From Lucinisca nassula (Eukaryota > Mollusca > Bivalvia > Lucinida > Lucinidae): 64,000 nt of DNA. Shown one piece after another: positions 45,301 to 55,552 of this stretch. The notes under the pieces were generated by a model that was not told where the DNA came from, did no database searches, and saw nothing but the letters and a program-made list of their open reading frames with translations. The stretch spans positions 150,179,564-150,243,563 of the forward strand of contig OY757013.1 in NCBI GenBank assembly GCA_963580285.1, in the 5' to 3' direction. Each line of letters starts with the position of its first letter. The first letter of the stretch is position 1. The position numbers and the translations under genes were made by a program.

Positions 45301-46327
45301 GCCCCAGCACTATAATTTGAACAATCTTGGTAGGGATCCCCTAGATGAAGCTTCATACCAAATATCAAAGACCTGGGCATTACGGTTTCAGAGAAGAAGA
45401 TTTTAAAAGCTCTTCCCTATATAAGCCCATGTAAAACCAAAGGGCCCCGGAGCGGGGGCATTTTTGGCCCCAGCACTATAATTTGAACAATCTTGGTAGG
45501 GGTCCACTAGATGAAGCTTCATACCAAATATCAAAGACCTGGGCCTTGCGGTTTCAGAGAAGAAGATTTTTAAAGATTTTCCCTATATAAGCCCATGTAA
45601 AACCAAAGGGCCCCGGAGCGGGGGCATATTTGACCCCAGCACTATAATTTGAACAATCTTGGTAGGGGTCCACTAGATGAAGCTTCATACCAAATCTCAA
45701 AGACCTAGGCCTTGCGGTTTCAGAGAAGAAGATTTTTAAAGATTTTCCCTATATAAGCCCATGTAAAACCAAAGGGCCCGGGGCGGGGGCAATTTTGGCC
45801 TCAGCACTATAATTTGAACAATCTTGGTAGGGATCCCCTAGATGAAGCTTCATACCAAATATCAAAGACCTGGGCCTTATGGTTTCAGAGAAGAAGATTT
45901 TTAAAGATTTTCCCTATATAAGCCCATGTAAAACCAAAGGGCCCCGGAGCGGGGGCATTTTTGGTTCCAGCACTATAATTTGAAAAATCTTGGTAGGGGT
46001 CCACTAGATGAAGCTTCATACCAAATATCAAAGACCTGGGCCTTGTGGTTTTAGACAAGAAGATTTTTTAAGTTTTTGGTGAAAAAATCTATTTTTGGCT
46101 CCTATGACCTAGATATGCAACGGACCGGAACCATTTGAACAACTTTGAAAGGGGACCCCCTAAGGATCATTCCTGTGAAGTTTGGTCAAAATCCAATCAG
46201 TGGTTTAGGAGGAGATGTCGTTTAAAGAATTTGTTAACGGACGGACGCACGCACGGACGGACGCACGCACGGACGACGGACGAAAAGTGATCCCAAAAGC
46301 TCACCTCGTCACTACGTGACGGTGAGC
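42340..46327 (-). repeat. Long array of ~168-bp units with two Helentron-like 5' ends
   Basis: About twenty units marked by gtccactagatgaagctt, caaatatcaaagacctggg and ggctataatttgaacaatc. Two end cassettes occur inside and at the right: 43745-43975 and 46085-46327. Each has ccggaaccatttgaacaac, a ggacggac microsatellite, then gctcacctcgtcac and gtgagctaa, which in reverse is the 5' end agctcacctg type seen at 10691. A tandem duplication of one element, or two abutting copies, would explain this. No 3' end is visible at the left; a SINE lies there. Open frames arise from the repeats only. Confidence 0.8.
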
Positions 46328-46410
46328 TAAAAAAAACAACAACAATACATGTACCTGTTCAGGCAAATATGGTGAATATTCCCAAAAGGTCTCAGTCTCA
46401 TAGAGCATAT

Positions 46411-46411
46411 A

Positions 46412-46444
<33 letters not shown>

Positions 46445-46779
46445 GCGTGTGTGTGTGTGAATTCGGGTTTAACGTCGCTTTCAACAATTTTTCAGTCATA
46501 TCACGACGGTGTCTTGTTGCGACAGAGAGCTCAATGCTCACTTTAATAGTGCTGCCTCACTGAAGTATCATGTCCCAGACACATTACATGATACCACACC
46601 CAGTCACATTATCCAGACACTGGGTCGACCAGTCCTAGCTCTACCCCGTAAATCTGAGTGCCAAGCGAGGAGCAGCTAGTACCATTTTTAACGACTTTGG
46701 TATGTCGCGGCCCGGGATCGAACCCGTGACCTCCCGTTCCCGCGGACACTCTACCAACTGAGCTATCGGGGCCGGTTAA
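46411..46779 (-). repeat. tRNA-derived SINE, family D, with target duplication
   Basis: Read on the minus strand the head is gccccgatagctcagttggt (A box) and gggttcgatcccggg (B box), close to a real tRNA. The body ends gcgacgttaaacccgaattc and a (GT)n-type tail (46410-46458). Direct repeats ctcatagagcatat at 46397-46410 and 46780-46793 are perfect. Confidence 0.92.
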
Positions 46780-46792
46780 CTCATAGAGCATA

Positions 46793-47360
46793 TGGTCTCA
46801 AAGATGATTTTAAGTGCTTTTCCTACATTTGTATTGAGGGGGGTGCATTTTGGTTTCCATGGCAATGAGTAAAAGTGAGCAGTTGGCCTAAAATCATGTG
46901 GCTGATAGATGATTGCTTAACGAATATCTCTATGAAAGTTTGTCAAAGTATCTGCAAAGGCTTGGCAGTAAATGCCATTTTTAAATTTTTCCCATTATAA
47001 CCCAATGAAAACTAAGTTGCCATAGCAACCAAACTAACAGCCGACTGTTGAGGCAAATATTGTGAAAATTCTCGTAAAGTCTCAGCCTCATAGAGCATAT
47101 GGTTTCTTAGGAGATTATTTTTAAAGTTTTTTTTTTCTTTTTTTTTTTTTTGCATTTTGGTTTCCATGACAATCAATAAAATTGAAGAATAGGCCCTAAA
47201 TCAAATGGCAGATAGAAGATTGCTTAAGGAACATTTCTATCAAGTTTTGTCAAAATATCTGCAAAAGCTTGGCACGTTGCCATTTTTCAATTTTCCCCAT
47301 TATAAGTCTATGGAAACTCTAAGTTATCATAGCAACCAAACTAATGAGCCGAATTTCATC
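46793..47360. repeat. Core repeats shared with 23190-23915
   Basis: Two ~265-bp units with gcctaaaatcatgtggc, gatagatgattgcttaa and gccatagcaaccaaact. The target-duplication side of the preceding SINE lies in the same repeat. A T-rich tract interrupts the second unit near 47130. No genes. Confidence 0.65.
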
Positions 47361-47379
47361 AAAATATGGATTCAATTTC

Positions 47380-48547
47380 GGTGAAGTTGATGTCGCATAT
47401 GCCCCACCCAAAATAAAAATGTTTTTTAAGGCATAAGAAATTAATATAGGAATTTAAGAGGTATCCAGAAATTAATATAGGGATTTAAGAGCTATCCATA
47501 GGCTAGATATCTGAGGAAAGAAACTGACTAAGTTTACATATGCAAAAAGTATTCAAACTTCATCCAAAAATTATATCCAAATCACATGCACATCCTCATA
47601 CCATGGAGAAAACACATGCACAGTTTCAAAATGATTGGTATAACACTGTAAGAGGAGTTGCAATGACAAGAGGTGCTTACTGCCTATCAATTGAAGGTTA
47701 AAAATGACTAAGTTCGCAATAAGAAAAACAAAACGACAAAAATTGATGACAAGAGGTACCTACTGTCTATCAATTAAAGGTTAAAAATGACAAAGTTCAC
47801 AATGTGGAAAAGGTGACGAAAATCATCCAATATTTGTATCCAAACCACATGGACATCCTCACGCCATGGCAAAAACACATACAAAGTTTCAAAATGATTG
47901 GTATAAAACTGTAAGAGGACTTGCGATATCAATTGAGAGTTACAAAGGAATAAGTTCGCGATGTGAAAAAAATAACAAAAATTGATACGAGAATTATGTC
48001 CAAACCACAAGCACATCCGCATACCTTGGCAAAATCACATACAACGTTTCAAACTGACTGGTATAAAACTGTAAGAGTGAGCGAGTGAGTGTTTGAGTTT
48101 TACGTCTCACCAACAGCTAAGGTCATATGGAGACGGGACCTCGGTTTAAAGACTCATCCGAAAGTCTGGAGAAGCCCGGGATTGATCCTGCGACCCCTGG
48201 TTTACAAGGCGAGTAGCACAGCCACTACACCACGGAGGCTTCTATAAAAATGTAAGAGGAGTTGCGATGACAAGAGGTACCTACTGTATATCAATTGAAG
48301 GTTAAAATGTGGAAAAGTGACAAAAATTGATCCGAGAATTATGTCCAAACCACATGCACATCTTCATACCATGGCGAAAACAAATGCAAAATTTCAAAAT
48401 GACTGGTATAAACTGTAGGAGGAGTTGCAATGACAAGACACCCAGTGTAAAATGTTGACGGCGAGACGAACGGACAACCGGACGGACGGACGCCCGGACG
48501 GACAGAAACTTGAACGCCTATGTCTTCCTGCTAATGCAGGTGCGACA
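47380..48547 (-). mobile_element. Helentron-like element, ~160-bp units
   Basis: Units with tttcaaaatgattggtata and gtaagaggagttgc recur through 47560-48440. The right end has ggacggacggacgcccggac and then cttcctgctaatgcaggtgc, similar to the 5' end at 38889. A SINE (48078-48242) is nested in it. The left end is unresolved. Confidence 0.6.
48078..48242 (-). repeat. tRNA-derived SINE, family E, with target duplication
   Basis: Direct repeats tataaaactgtaagag (48062-48077) and tataaaaatgtaagag (48243-48258) differ at one base. The minus-strand head gcctccgtggtgtagtggct matches the copy at 15832. Confidence 0.9.
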
Positions 48548-48745
48548 AAAACACAAACGTTCAATCCCCCAGTCCAAGGATGCCACAGATGTAATTTTGG
48601 CCCAGTGGCTTCAGAGGAGATGTTGTTTGAAAGCATAGACACCAGACAGACGACGCGGACGACAACCTGGACGACGCAGACGACGACGGACAACTACCTA
48701 TCCTATAAGCTCCCCGGAGACTTCGGCTTTGGTGAACTAAAATTT
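48548..48745 (-). repeat. Short Helentron-like end fragment
   Basis: It has gacgacgcggacgac microsatellite sequence and the end agctccccggagacttcggc ... ggtgaactaa, an inverted-repeat terminus of the same general kind. Apparent ORFs are low-complexity. Confidence 0.45.
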
Positions 48746-48869
48746 TGTACAATCGGCATGGAGGATTTATAAGATCCGACCCCAGTATTACGTTAATCTG
48801 TCTGAAATCAATATTATTTTAAAGCAGTCTACAGGACTTATTAAATTTAAAAAAAGGTTTCTACTACGA

Positions 48870-49330
48870 CCAAGTCAAAACCATTTAGGTTTATAGTCTT
48901 TCAGTTCACCTAACCACGCTTTTGAGGGAAGACTTATACTTAAACGGTTAACCAGAGCAGTGCACATTCTATCGCCAGAAATTGACAACTGCCTTCTTTA
49001 ATCAGCGGAAGGGAGAGAATGGCCACAGAAAGATTTCATGATCAATCTTCACGAAATTTAACTCTTATCTTGCTGTTCACGACAACCCCTATCTTTGGAA
49101 ACAGTGTAGATCCAGATCAGATGGCTTCTGAAGAAGCCATCTGATCAGGATCTACACTGTTTGACATGAAGGTTGTGGATTTGTAAGAATAAATTACATG
49201 AAATAATCTGATTGGTTCAAAGTCAGCAATGGGTGTGGCTAAACTGAATATTTAGCAAGAGAAGGGTTAAGAATGATGCCGACACAGCACGCATCGAGCA
49301 CGCGACCTCCAGAGCTATCGACCCCGGCCC
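48870..49330 (-). repeat. SINE family C, split by a small MITE
   Basis: The tail side is 48870-49078 (up to gatttcatgatcaatcttc). The tRNA-like head, degraded, is at about 49270-49330 (cgagcacgcgacctcc). They are separated by the element at 49079-49268. Confidence 0.7.
49079..49268. mobile_element. Small MITE with internal hairpin
   Basis: Approximate inverted ends ttaactcttatcttgct and agcaagagaagggttaa. Inside, acagtgtagatccagatcag pairs with ctgatcaggatctacactgt. It sits within a SINE. Confidence 0.65.
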
Positions 49331-49396
49331 TCAAATGCGTAATATAAGTAATGAGACTTTTTCGTTAATATATATATCCCAGCCAGCAAAGAATGT

Positions 49397-49466
49397 CGGG
49401 CCAACGTCGGGCCGATAGCGGTACGACGTGGCAACGTCGTACCGCTATCGGCCCGACGTTGGCCCG
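49397..49466. repeat. Perfect 32-bp-arm hairpin beside the gene
   Basis: Left arm cgggccaacgtcgggccg... and right arm ...cggcccgacgttggcccg pair fully around tggcaa. Outer gccagcaaa and tttgtgctggc add to the stem. It lies 30 bp beyond the stop of the ankyrin/SOCS gene. Probably a MITE, though a role in 3' end formation cannot be excluded. Confidence 0.75.
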
Positions 49467-49498
49467 TGGTTTGTGCTGGCAGAGTATACGTGTATTCG

Positions 49499-51226
49499 TT
49501 AATCGTTGTGTGTTAACAAAACATCTTTCAATAGCACGAAATCTCTAATGTTCCTGGGAATGTAGTGTATTTCCATAAACATATGTAAATCACGACCAAT
49601 AAATGTCCTTCTCAAAACATCACGGCAGCATGATTTTAACCTTCGGGGTGATTTTATGCAATACTGAAGATACGAACGTTCAGCATTTGGTAAAGGTTTC
49701 TCTAGAGCTTCCAAGAGACCCTCACTGCTATAAGGAAATCCGCTCTCGATGAGTAGAGGTCCGAAGTACGTCAACGGGTTCTCAACATTATCAATATCCC
49801 TAAAAGAAGTGTGTTCTTTCGCATCCGTAATGTAGTTACATGTGGAAGCTGTGTAGTTTTCTATTTTCCTATCAAGTTTCATAGCCAAATTAACGGCGTC
49901 TTTGTTAATCTCTGCCAAAGGGTTTTCAAAAAGTATAGTTTCTAATGTTTGCCTTATTACAAGCAAATCTGTATCCTTGGATAATACTTGTGCAAGTATA
50001 GTTTCGCCTTTCAGTTGACTCCTTGCGTTTACATCAGCCCCCAGCTCTAATAGGTCTTTAACATAGCGAGGGTCTGTAGTGCTGTGTCTTCTTAAATAAA
50101 CCTGGAGGCGAGTCAGAGACCCCTGATATGAACTGTTTATCAATTCTTGAACTTTTCGTATCAGTTTTAACTTTTTGACAATAACATCATGAAAATCATC
50201 GGAAAACTCACGCAGCAAATACAACAACACGTCCAAACGATTGTGCAATCTAGGATTGGGAGATGACGCATAGTAAGTTAGTAAAATATCCTCACAAGTT
50301 TTTCTGTTGAGAACGATACAAACTGCTGACATTAAAGGTAATACTTCAAACACACCGAACGCCTCAGATTCAATTAATGTTTGCAACAGCTCATCCAAAA
50401 TGTCAGCTTGATCGTAAACAATTGCTGAAATAACAACTGTCTTAACATCATTGGCGTCAAAGAATTTAAGTTTCCTGAAATAATCCACTAGTGCAGTTTG
50501 CATTTCTGTAAAATTTTTACGGAACGCCAAGATGAAACCTTGCTTTAAGCTGCTGAAATTTGTCGGCTGGATAGAAAGCACTTTGAGAAGTCGTTCGTTT
50601 TTCTCTTTGACTGAAAATTCAAGCGGTGTGCATAGTGATACCCTTAGATATTTGTCATTGGAAATTGCTTTTGGAGCGGTAATTAGAAAAGGATAATTAG
50701 AGGGATGATATGAGGTGGTCTCGCAACTACATGTGTCACTTAAAAACTCTACTATATCCATGTTTGCTCTCTGAACAGCTAATTGATAAGGAGTCACTTT
50801 GAATATTTTACTTATGAAAAGCGCATTTCTGTGTCTGTTGTTTAAATATTTGATAATCGCTTCCCGTGTATTGACTGCCGTCGCAATATGAATCCCATAC
50901 ACATTCGTTTCTGTGATAAATTTCTCGTGAACATTGTCAACATGAGGGCATTTTCCGTTTTTGATATTTTGAATTATTTTTTCACAAACGTCATCATTAA
51001 CACTTCCGTTATTTGCGATGTATGTCAAAAACTCATTCTGAAACCCACATTCGCAACAACAGTACGATAAATTTGACTGATAAAACACAGTTCTGAAGGA
51101 GAATTGGGCTAAAGCATAGTTGTAGTCTGGTAGGAACTTATTGAACACTAAACATCGAAATGTTTGTTCAATATCCATATCATTCGCTGCTACATACATG
51201 GAGTTGTGGGGGTACTTAACACTCAA
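49499..51226 (-). CDS. Ankyrin-repeat and SOCS-box (ASB-like) protein, intronless
   Basis: An intact 575-codon ORF, the only undamaged non-mobile gene in the window. ASB-type proteins act in the cytosol as substrate adaptors of Cullin-RING ubiquitin ligases: ankyrin repeats bind a target and the C-terminal SOCS box binds Elongin B/C and Cullin 5. Here residues 525-568 (SPRRLKSCCRDVLRR ... YIPRNIRDFVLL) fit a SOCS box with the usual L-C-R core. Ankyrin-like repeats are visible at about 108-165 and 385-420 (YVKDLLELGADVNARS), with weaker ones between. A Cys cluster (CCCEC, 56-60) is of unknown meaning. The ATG at 51226 is the first in frame. It may be a retrocopy or a member of an intronless expanded family. 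Substrate unknown. Confidence 0.85.
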   Translation of the reverse strand: MSVKYPHNSMYVAANDMDIEQTFRCLVFNKFLPDYNYALAQFSFRTVFYQSNLSYCCCECGFQNEFLTYIANNGSVNDDVCEKIIQNIKNGKCPHVDNVHEKFITETNVYGIHIATAVNTREAIIKYLNNRHRNALFISKIFKVTPYQLAVQRANMDIVEFLSDTCSCETTSYHPSNYPFLITAPKAISNDKYLRVSLCTPLEFSVKEKNERLLKVLSIQPTNFSSLKQGFILAFRKNFTEMQTALVDYFRKLKFFDANDVKTVVISAIVYDQADILDELLQTLIESEAFGVFEVLPLMSAVCIVLNRKTCEDILLTYYASSPNPRLHNRLDVLLYLLREFSDDFHDVIVKKLKLIRKVQELINSSYQGSLTRLQVYLRRHSTTDPRYVKDLLELGADVNARSQLKGETILAQVLSKDTDLLVIRQTLETILFENPLAEINKDAVNLAMKLDRKIENYTASTCNYITDAKEHTSFRDIDNVENPLTYFGPLLIESGFPYSSEGLLEALEKPLPNAERSYLQYCIKSPRRLKSCCRDVLRRTFIGRDLHMFMEIHYIPRNIRDFVLLKDVLLTHND

Positions 51227-51363
51227 AGAAGGCTTTGTGTAGTCTCAAACTTCTATATGGTCCATGTTCCTGCAACATAAATGTCTAACTGAGTCGACCC
51301 ATGAAAGCAAAAGTATTCTTCGAATAATGTTCTTCAAATGTGTGTGAGCAGCTATTTAACCCG

Positions 51364-51373
51364 TATATATATA
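51364..51373 (-). promoter_or_regulatory. Possible TATA element upstream of the ASB-like gene
   Basis: tatatatata lies about 140 bp upstream of the minus-strand ATG, at a plausible distance for a short 5' leader. AT-rich runs are common here, so this is weak. Confidence 0.3.
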
Positions 51374-51478
51374 ACAATCCTCGACCTAGTAAGTTTGGAT
51401 TGGTCCATTTCCAATTATAGGGGTGTCAGGTTTATTTATGTTTGTAGCAAATTTTACAAAAGTGTATGTTCTTTAAGC

Positions 51479-51541
51479 AAACAGTGTAGACCCGGATCAG
51501 ACGCTGCTTTCTGTGGCGTCTGATCTGGATCTGCACTGTTT
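51479..51541. repeat. Fold-back with GATCAGACGC core
   Basis: acagtgtagacccggatcag pairs with ctgatctggatctgcactgt around gctttctgtgg. Related fold-backs or half-sites occur at 12945, 18345, 49105 and 54710. Probably a dispersed mini-MITE. Confidence 0.7.
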
Positions 51542-51625
51542 GCCAATGTCCCAGAAAATGACCGCTAGGCATATATGGATTAATGGGACAATAGGCTGAA
51601 ACCTCTGCATGTGCTGTTGTTGATC

Positions 51626-51795
51626 GCATATCATCACGTGAACAAGTCCGCGAAATGAACACCCCTTTAAACCCCAATATATAGCTAAAACTGGGATTAA
51701 CGGGGGTATACATTATTTTTCTTATTTCTGTTCCAAGACACAGGTTTTAGAAACTCGTTAGAACCGCCTTATTGAGCGTTCTGAATCGGTCACCA
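51626..51795. repeat. Half copy of MITE family A
   Basis: It runs from tcatcacgtgaacaagtccg through the hairpin and arm to ctcgttagaaccgcc, then is lost at gcgttctgaatcgg. Confidence 0.75.
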
Positions 51796-51866
51796 TACTG
51801 GTTTTACGGTCGCATTTGAAGACTTTATATGGGCCCCGTCAAGCGATTTTGGTACTTATCGCCTAT

Positions 51867-51932
51867 GCGAGCAGCGAAGGTTCAGGCGAGCCTGCGCATC
51901 CGCGCAGTCTCGCCAGAACCTTCGCTGCTCGC
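51867..51932. repeat. GC-rich fold-back
   Basis: gcgagcagcgaaggttcagg and its inverse ctggcgag.. pairing arms of about 24 bp enclose cctgcgcatccgcgcag, itself partly self-complementary. Non-coding. Confidence 0.7.
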
Positions 51933-52141
51933 TCATACAAGCAGTGAATCAAGAGGAACCTTCAGACAGAAAGCCATATCCCTGGCCCCTCTGAATGGCT
52001 GGGCATGCGCAGTTAACATTTGTCATGACAGAATGCTCGAAGACCCAAATTCGCTTGGCGGGCCTCATATGGAGTTTTGGGGCGTTCTCATCAGTTTACC
52101 CTTGGAATCGTAAGTCGTGTCATACCTGGTTATTTCATTGC

Positions 52142-52387
52142 AATTGAGCCAGCGCACGACAAAACCTACAATAAGGCATGTGCGTCCAGCGAAGAATCAG
52201 ATCAGCCTGCGCATCCATATAGTCTAACCAGAAACTTCTCTTGCTGCATGAAGGAGCAATGGGCCCTTAACTATCCTTAGAGCGCACAACGAGGACTCCG
52301 ATCAGACTGCGCGGATGCGCAAGCCGATCTGAGACTTTGCGAGGCGCACGTGTCTAATTGTGGGTTTTGTCGTGCGCTGGCTCAATT
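52142..52387. mobile_element. 246-bp MITE with 31-bp inverted repeats
   Basis: The ends at 52142-52172 (aattgagccagcgcacgac...) and 52357-52387 are complementary with one mismatch. Interior gatcagactgcgcggatgcg resembles the partial copy at 251-475. A clean target duplication is not seen. Confidence 0.85.
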
Positions 52388-52509
52388 ACATTTGCCGGGT
52401 CCCTTGGAAAAAAAGGAGTTAACAGTAAAATTCCGCTATTATGACCAACAGACATTATGAACATACATCTTGCTAGGGTCCATTACCAGTCAAAAATTTA
52501 ATATGTTAA

Positions 52510-52762
52510 CATTGCCTTATAATGAACACCCCTTTAAACCCCACTTTATATGGAGAAAACTGAGCTTTACAGGGGTATACAATATTTTTCTTTTAATTAC
52601 TCCAAGATATATGTTGTGTGAACCCGTTGGAACCGGTTCTAACGAGAGCCAACAACGTGTATTAATGAGAAAGATACATATATCACATATTTTCACAAGA
52701 AAAGTAACCATTTTTGAGAAAAGAATGCACGCTTTTTGTCACATGGGTGTTTTATCGTAATG
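52510..52762. mobile_element. Palindromic MITE, family A, diverged
   Basis: Left end reduced to aatgaacacccctttaaacc; centre cccgttggaaccggttctaa; right end catgggtgttttatcgtaatg. Next to it, 52767-52860 starts cagtcaaccctctttatacc, resembling a pogo/Tigger-type terminus, too short to classify. Confidence 0.75.
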
Positions 52763-52873
52763 TGTTACAGTCAACCCTCTTTATACCGACATTTGACATA
52801 ATGACAAAACTTGTTATAACGACATTTTCAATGGAACAAATCATTAGCTCAAGATGAGACGGATTGATGTAAC

Positions 52874-53124
52874 CATTACGCAAACACGCCTATACAAATA
52901 CATTGCCACCTTTATCACCGAAAAAATGAAAATTTTATGATGAAAAATTGTGATATTTTTCTTATTTCTGCTCAAAATATAGATTGTGGGCACTCGTTAA
53001 GGAGCAACGAGTACCCACAATCTATATTTTAGAGCAGAAATAAGAAAAATAAGGAAACCCCAGTTTTACTACACAAAAGTGGGGTTCAAGGGGGTCAAAA
53101 TTATATAGGCGTGTTTTCGTGATG
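52874..53124. mobile_element. Palindromic MITE, family A, inverted orientation
   Basis: Starts cattacgcaaacacgcctat and ends ggcgtgttttcgtgatg. Nearly identical in layout to 15443-15701, including the trimmed centre. Confidence 0.85.
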
Positions 53125-53159
53125 AATTCAAGAATATTGTAATTATCTGATACACCAAA

Positions 53160-53465
53160 GCCCCCGCCCATAGGGGCTTGAAGAAATATATGGACTGCAT
53201 GATGCTTCCACGCAGAGCTGAATCCGGCCCGCACACTAGTACTGGTAAACCGCTTAGAGGATCTAAGCCTGTCCAGGAACCGCGGTGCGAGGCGGACCGT
53301 CCATGCTAATAAACCCTATTGGTTCATTGGGCGACAGGGCTTGAGATGTCATTTCATCTCAATGTCGGGTAAAAGTCCCACAAAATTGGAAGCAACGTCT
53401 CCAAAATGACCTTTACAGTGTTGACGGGGACGTTAAACCTCAATTCAAACAAACAAACAAACAAA
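53160..53465 (+). repeat. SINE family B, reference copy with 14-bp target duplication
   Basis: Perfect direct repeats tctgatacaccaaa at 53146-53159 and 53466-53479. Structure: head gcccccgcccataggggc, ggctgcat-like region, agtactggtaaaccgc, aaaccctattggtt, gatgtcatttcatctcaatg, gtgttgacggggacgttaaa, then (caaa)n. No obvious tRNA, 7SL or 5S promoter was recognised in the head. Confidence 0.95.
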
Positions 53466-53479
53466 TCTGATACACCAAA

Positions 53480-53610
53480 AACAAATGTTGTGGACATTGT
53501 TGGAACCGCCTCACTGCAAGAAACATGCTGTGGATATTTGTTAGAACCCAGGCGATTCTAACAAATATCCACAACGTTTGAATCTAACAAATATCCCCGA
53601 CTTTTGTTTC
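53480..53610. repeat. Short fold-back, loosely related to MITE family A centre
   Basis: gtggatatttgttagaaccc and its inverse ctaacaaatatccacaac pair, with another ctaacaaatatccc following. It resembles the gttagaaccgcc centre of family A but without arms. Confidence 0.5.
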
Positions 53611-53849
53611 TTGGAGGAATTAAGGAAATTAGTCATTTCTTACCTTATTAGAATTCTTTAAAGCGGCAAATTCACGAAAGCGGCAAATTGTTAGGGAGCG
53701 AATATAAGGTCCTCTGTAGATAATATTTCTTATTTTTTTAATAACCGTTATTAAGAGCACCCCACTCATAAGACCACTGCTATGTCTAATAGAGGAATTT
53801 ACTGTAATTTGAAACTGTGAAAGACCAGACTGTGTGTATTTCAGAAATA

Positions 53850-54020
53850 GATCATCTCTAGCAGTGATTTATCGAGTGATATAATATCACTGTTTGGAGG
53901 TCAGTTGGAAAGTAGGTCAAATCACGAGCGCATAGCGCGAGTGATTTGTCTACTTACAGCTAACCGACAAACAGAGATATATCACTCAATAAATCACGGC
54001 AATAAAGCTGATCTATTTCG
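53850..54020. repeat. Imperfect palindromic MITE
   Basis: Arms pair from agatcatctctagcagtgat to atcacggcaataaagctgat, with inner gtaggtcaaatcac / gtgatttgtctac around gagcgcatagcgc. A related gtgatttatcactca piece lies near 54340. 54160-54222 also holds a family E SINE tail (ttacgtctcaccaacagc). Confidence 0.7.
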
Positions 54021-54477
54021 ATTATAACACACTAAAAGTCGACTAAAATGCTATTGACTCTTTCAAATTCTCCCTATCTTCCGCCATTGTTTAAAGGAAT
54101 CCCGCCAATATCTGAATATAACTGACTGTATCACATGCGTTTACCTGCTTTCGTAACATATTTGAGTGAGAGTTTGATTTTTACGTCTCACCAACAGCTA
54201 AGGTCACACGGAGACGGGATAACATATTAGAATACAAGAAAACGACGTAACACAATCTAACGTCAAGGTAACAATGAATGACGCCATGAAACAGGATTAA
54301 AAGGCGGCTCTTCGGCCTTCGCGTCGCGCTCTTCCGCCCAGTGATTTATCACTCAAAATATCGCTTGATTCTTTTATATGCTATACAGGCGACCAGTGTT
54401 TATGATAGCAGATTGGTCTGATATTTTGCTATTTTGCTGTGCATACATGTTTCGATATAAGTACGGTGCGTTTTTTT

Positions 54478-54554
54478 AAAAGGTTACTGCGCTTTACAAC
54501 TTTGGGTCGATTGATAAACAATCGACCCAGAGTTATAAAGCGCAGTAACCTTTT
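54478..54554. repeat. Long hairpin with near-perfect 36-bp arms
   Basis: aaaaggttactgcgctttac and gtaaccttttt-type partner arms (right arm ends gcgcagtaacctttt) pair with two or three mismatches around ataaa. No coding content. Confidence 0.8.
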
Positions 54555-54780
54555 GAATGCTGTAGTCCACGTGACTATCACTGACTTGTCGGAAGACAAG
54601 GCAACGGTTTTTTTTTATAGAAAATTGACGCGCTATTCTTTTCGATGCGTAAGAGTGTTATCTATACAATCTGAACTGGAATCATTGTGTTAAACTTTGC
54701 AATCAGTGTTGAACCAGATCAGACGTCGAAGAATGCAGCATCTGATCAGGGACTGCACTTTTTTGCTTAAAAACGAAACA

Positions 54781-55130
54781 GTAGAGCGCTTTGGTGCAGT
54801 GGTAGCGCATCGGACTTGTGATCGAGAGGTTGCGGTTTCGATCCTCACGCTGACCAAAGTGTTGTGTCCTTGAGCAAGGCACTTAATTCATCCATATTGC
54901 TTAAAAAAAGAAAAAAAGTACTGGTTACCACCCAGGAAGTCCTGCTCGTAGTGCACAGGTGTGAGCGAGTATCAGTAATAGGAGAAAAAAAAAGAGTTTA
55001 AGACTCAGTCCAGGGCTATCTACCCAAGCTACACTAAGAGACAATCGGTCAATCAGAACTCTCCCTACCCTTTCCTATAACACTCCTCCACAGGTGTGCC
55101 CTAAGCACATAAACAGCGTGTTATCGATAC
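54781..55130 (+). repeat. tRNA-like SINE, family F
   Basis: The head gcgctttggtgcagtggtag (A box) and gcggtttcgatcctc (B box) looks like a tRNA with a GTG anticodon loop, but the acceptor and T stems are mispaired. A body with gtgtccttgagcaaggcact follows, as in tRNA-derived SINEs. The 3' limit is approximate. Confidence 0.6.
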
Positions 55131-55552
55131 AAGGCAGCCATGCAGTATAGTTTATCAACGACCTTTGAGGGTACAACGTTCAAGCGTGGCAAGACTATTC
55201 CATGTTTTAGGGGAAGCAGGTTTCGGATATCTTTTTTCACAGAATTTTAGAATTATAAATAAGTTTATTTGATAATGCCATTATGTAGAAGTCGTGGCCA
55301 AGTGGTTAGTATAATGCAGTATACGAATCTCAGTATAACTATATCTCCCAATACCAAATCTCTACTGAAGACGATTAACCTAAAACACGGACTAGTCCAA
55401 AATTAAAAGTGCAGTCATGTCTCACTGCGTTTTGAAAGACTATAATAGTATCCAACGTCACATGCCTCAACATGCTTGAAACATGTTTGAAAACCGCGTT
55501 CTTTACAGGAAAAAAAAAAACGCGTGGAGTTTACAAAGACATTCATTGCTCT

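Noticed and set aside
43970..46335. Canonical Helitron ends (hairpin then CTAA)
   Set aside because: The bases after CTAA are inconsistent, and comparison with 10691-12852 shows this is the 5' inverted end of a Helentron-like element in reverse.
46705..46775. Good-looking tRNA on the minus strand (also 59330-59396)
   Set aside because: The same head is attached to the same ~260-bp body at both sites with target duplications, so it is a SINE head, not a tRNA gene.
48394..48772. ORFs rich in Thr/Asp or Ser/Val
   Set aside because: They translate the cggacgacg microsatellite of an element end.
52767..53813. Possible pogo/Tigger element
   Set aside because: Only ~25 bp at the left and a weak tagaggaatttactgta at the right resemble such ends. 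The interior consists of other repeats, so it was not called.
54785..54857. Possible tRNA gene with GTG anticodon
   Set aside because: Acceptor and T stems are mispaired and a SINE-type body follows.
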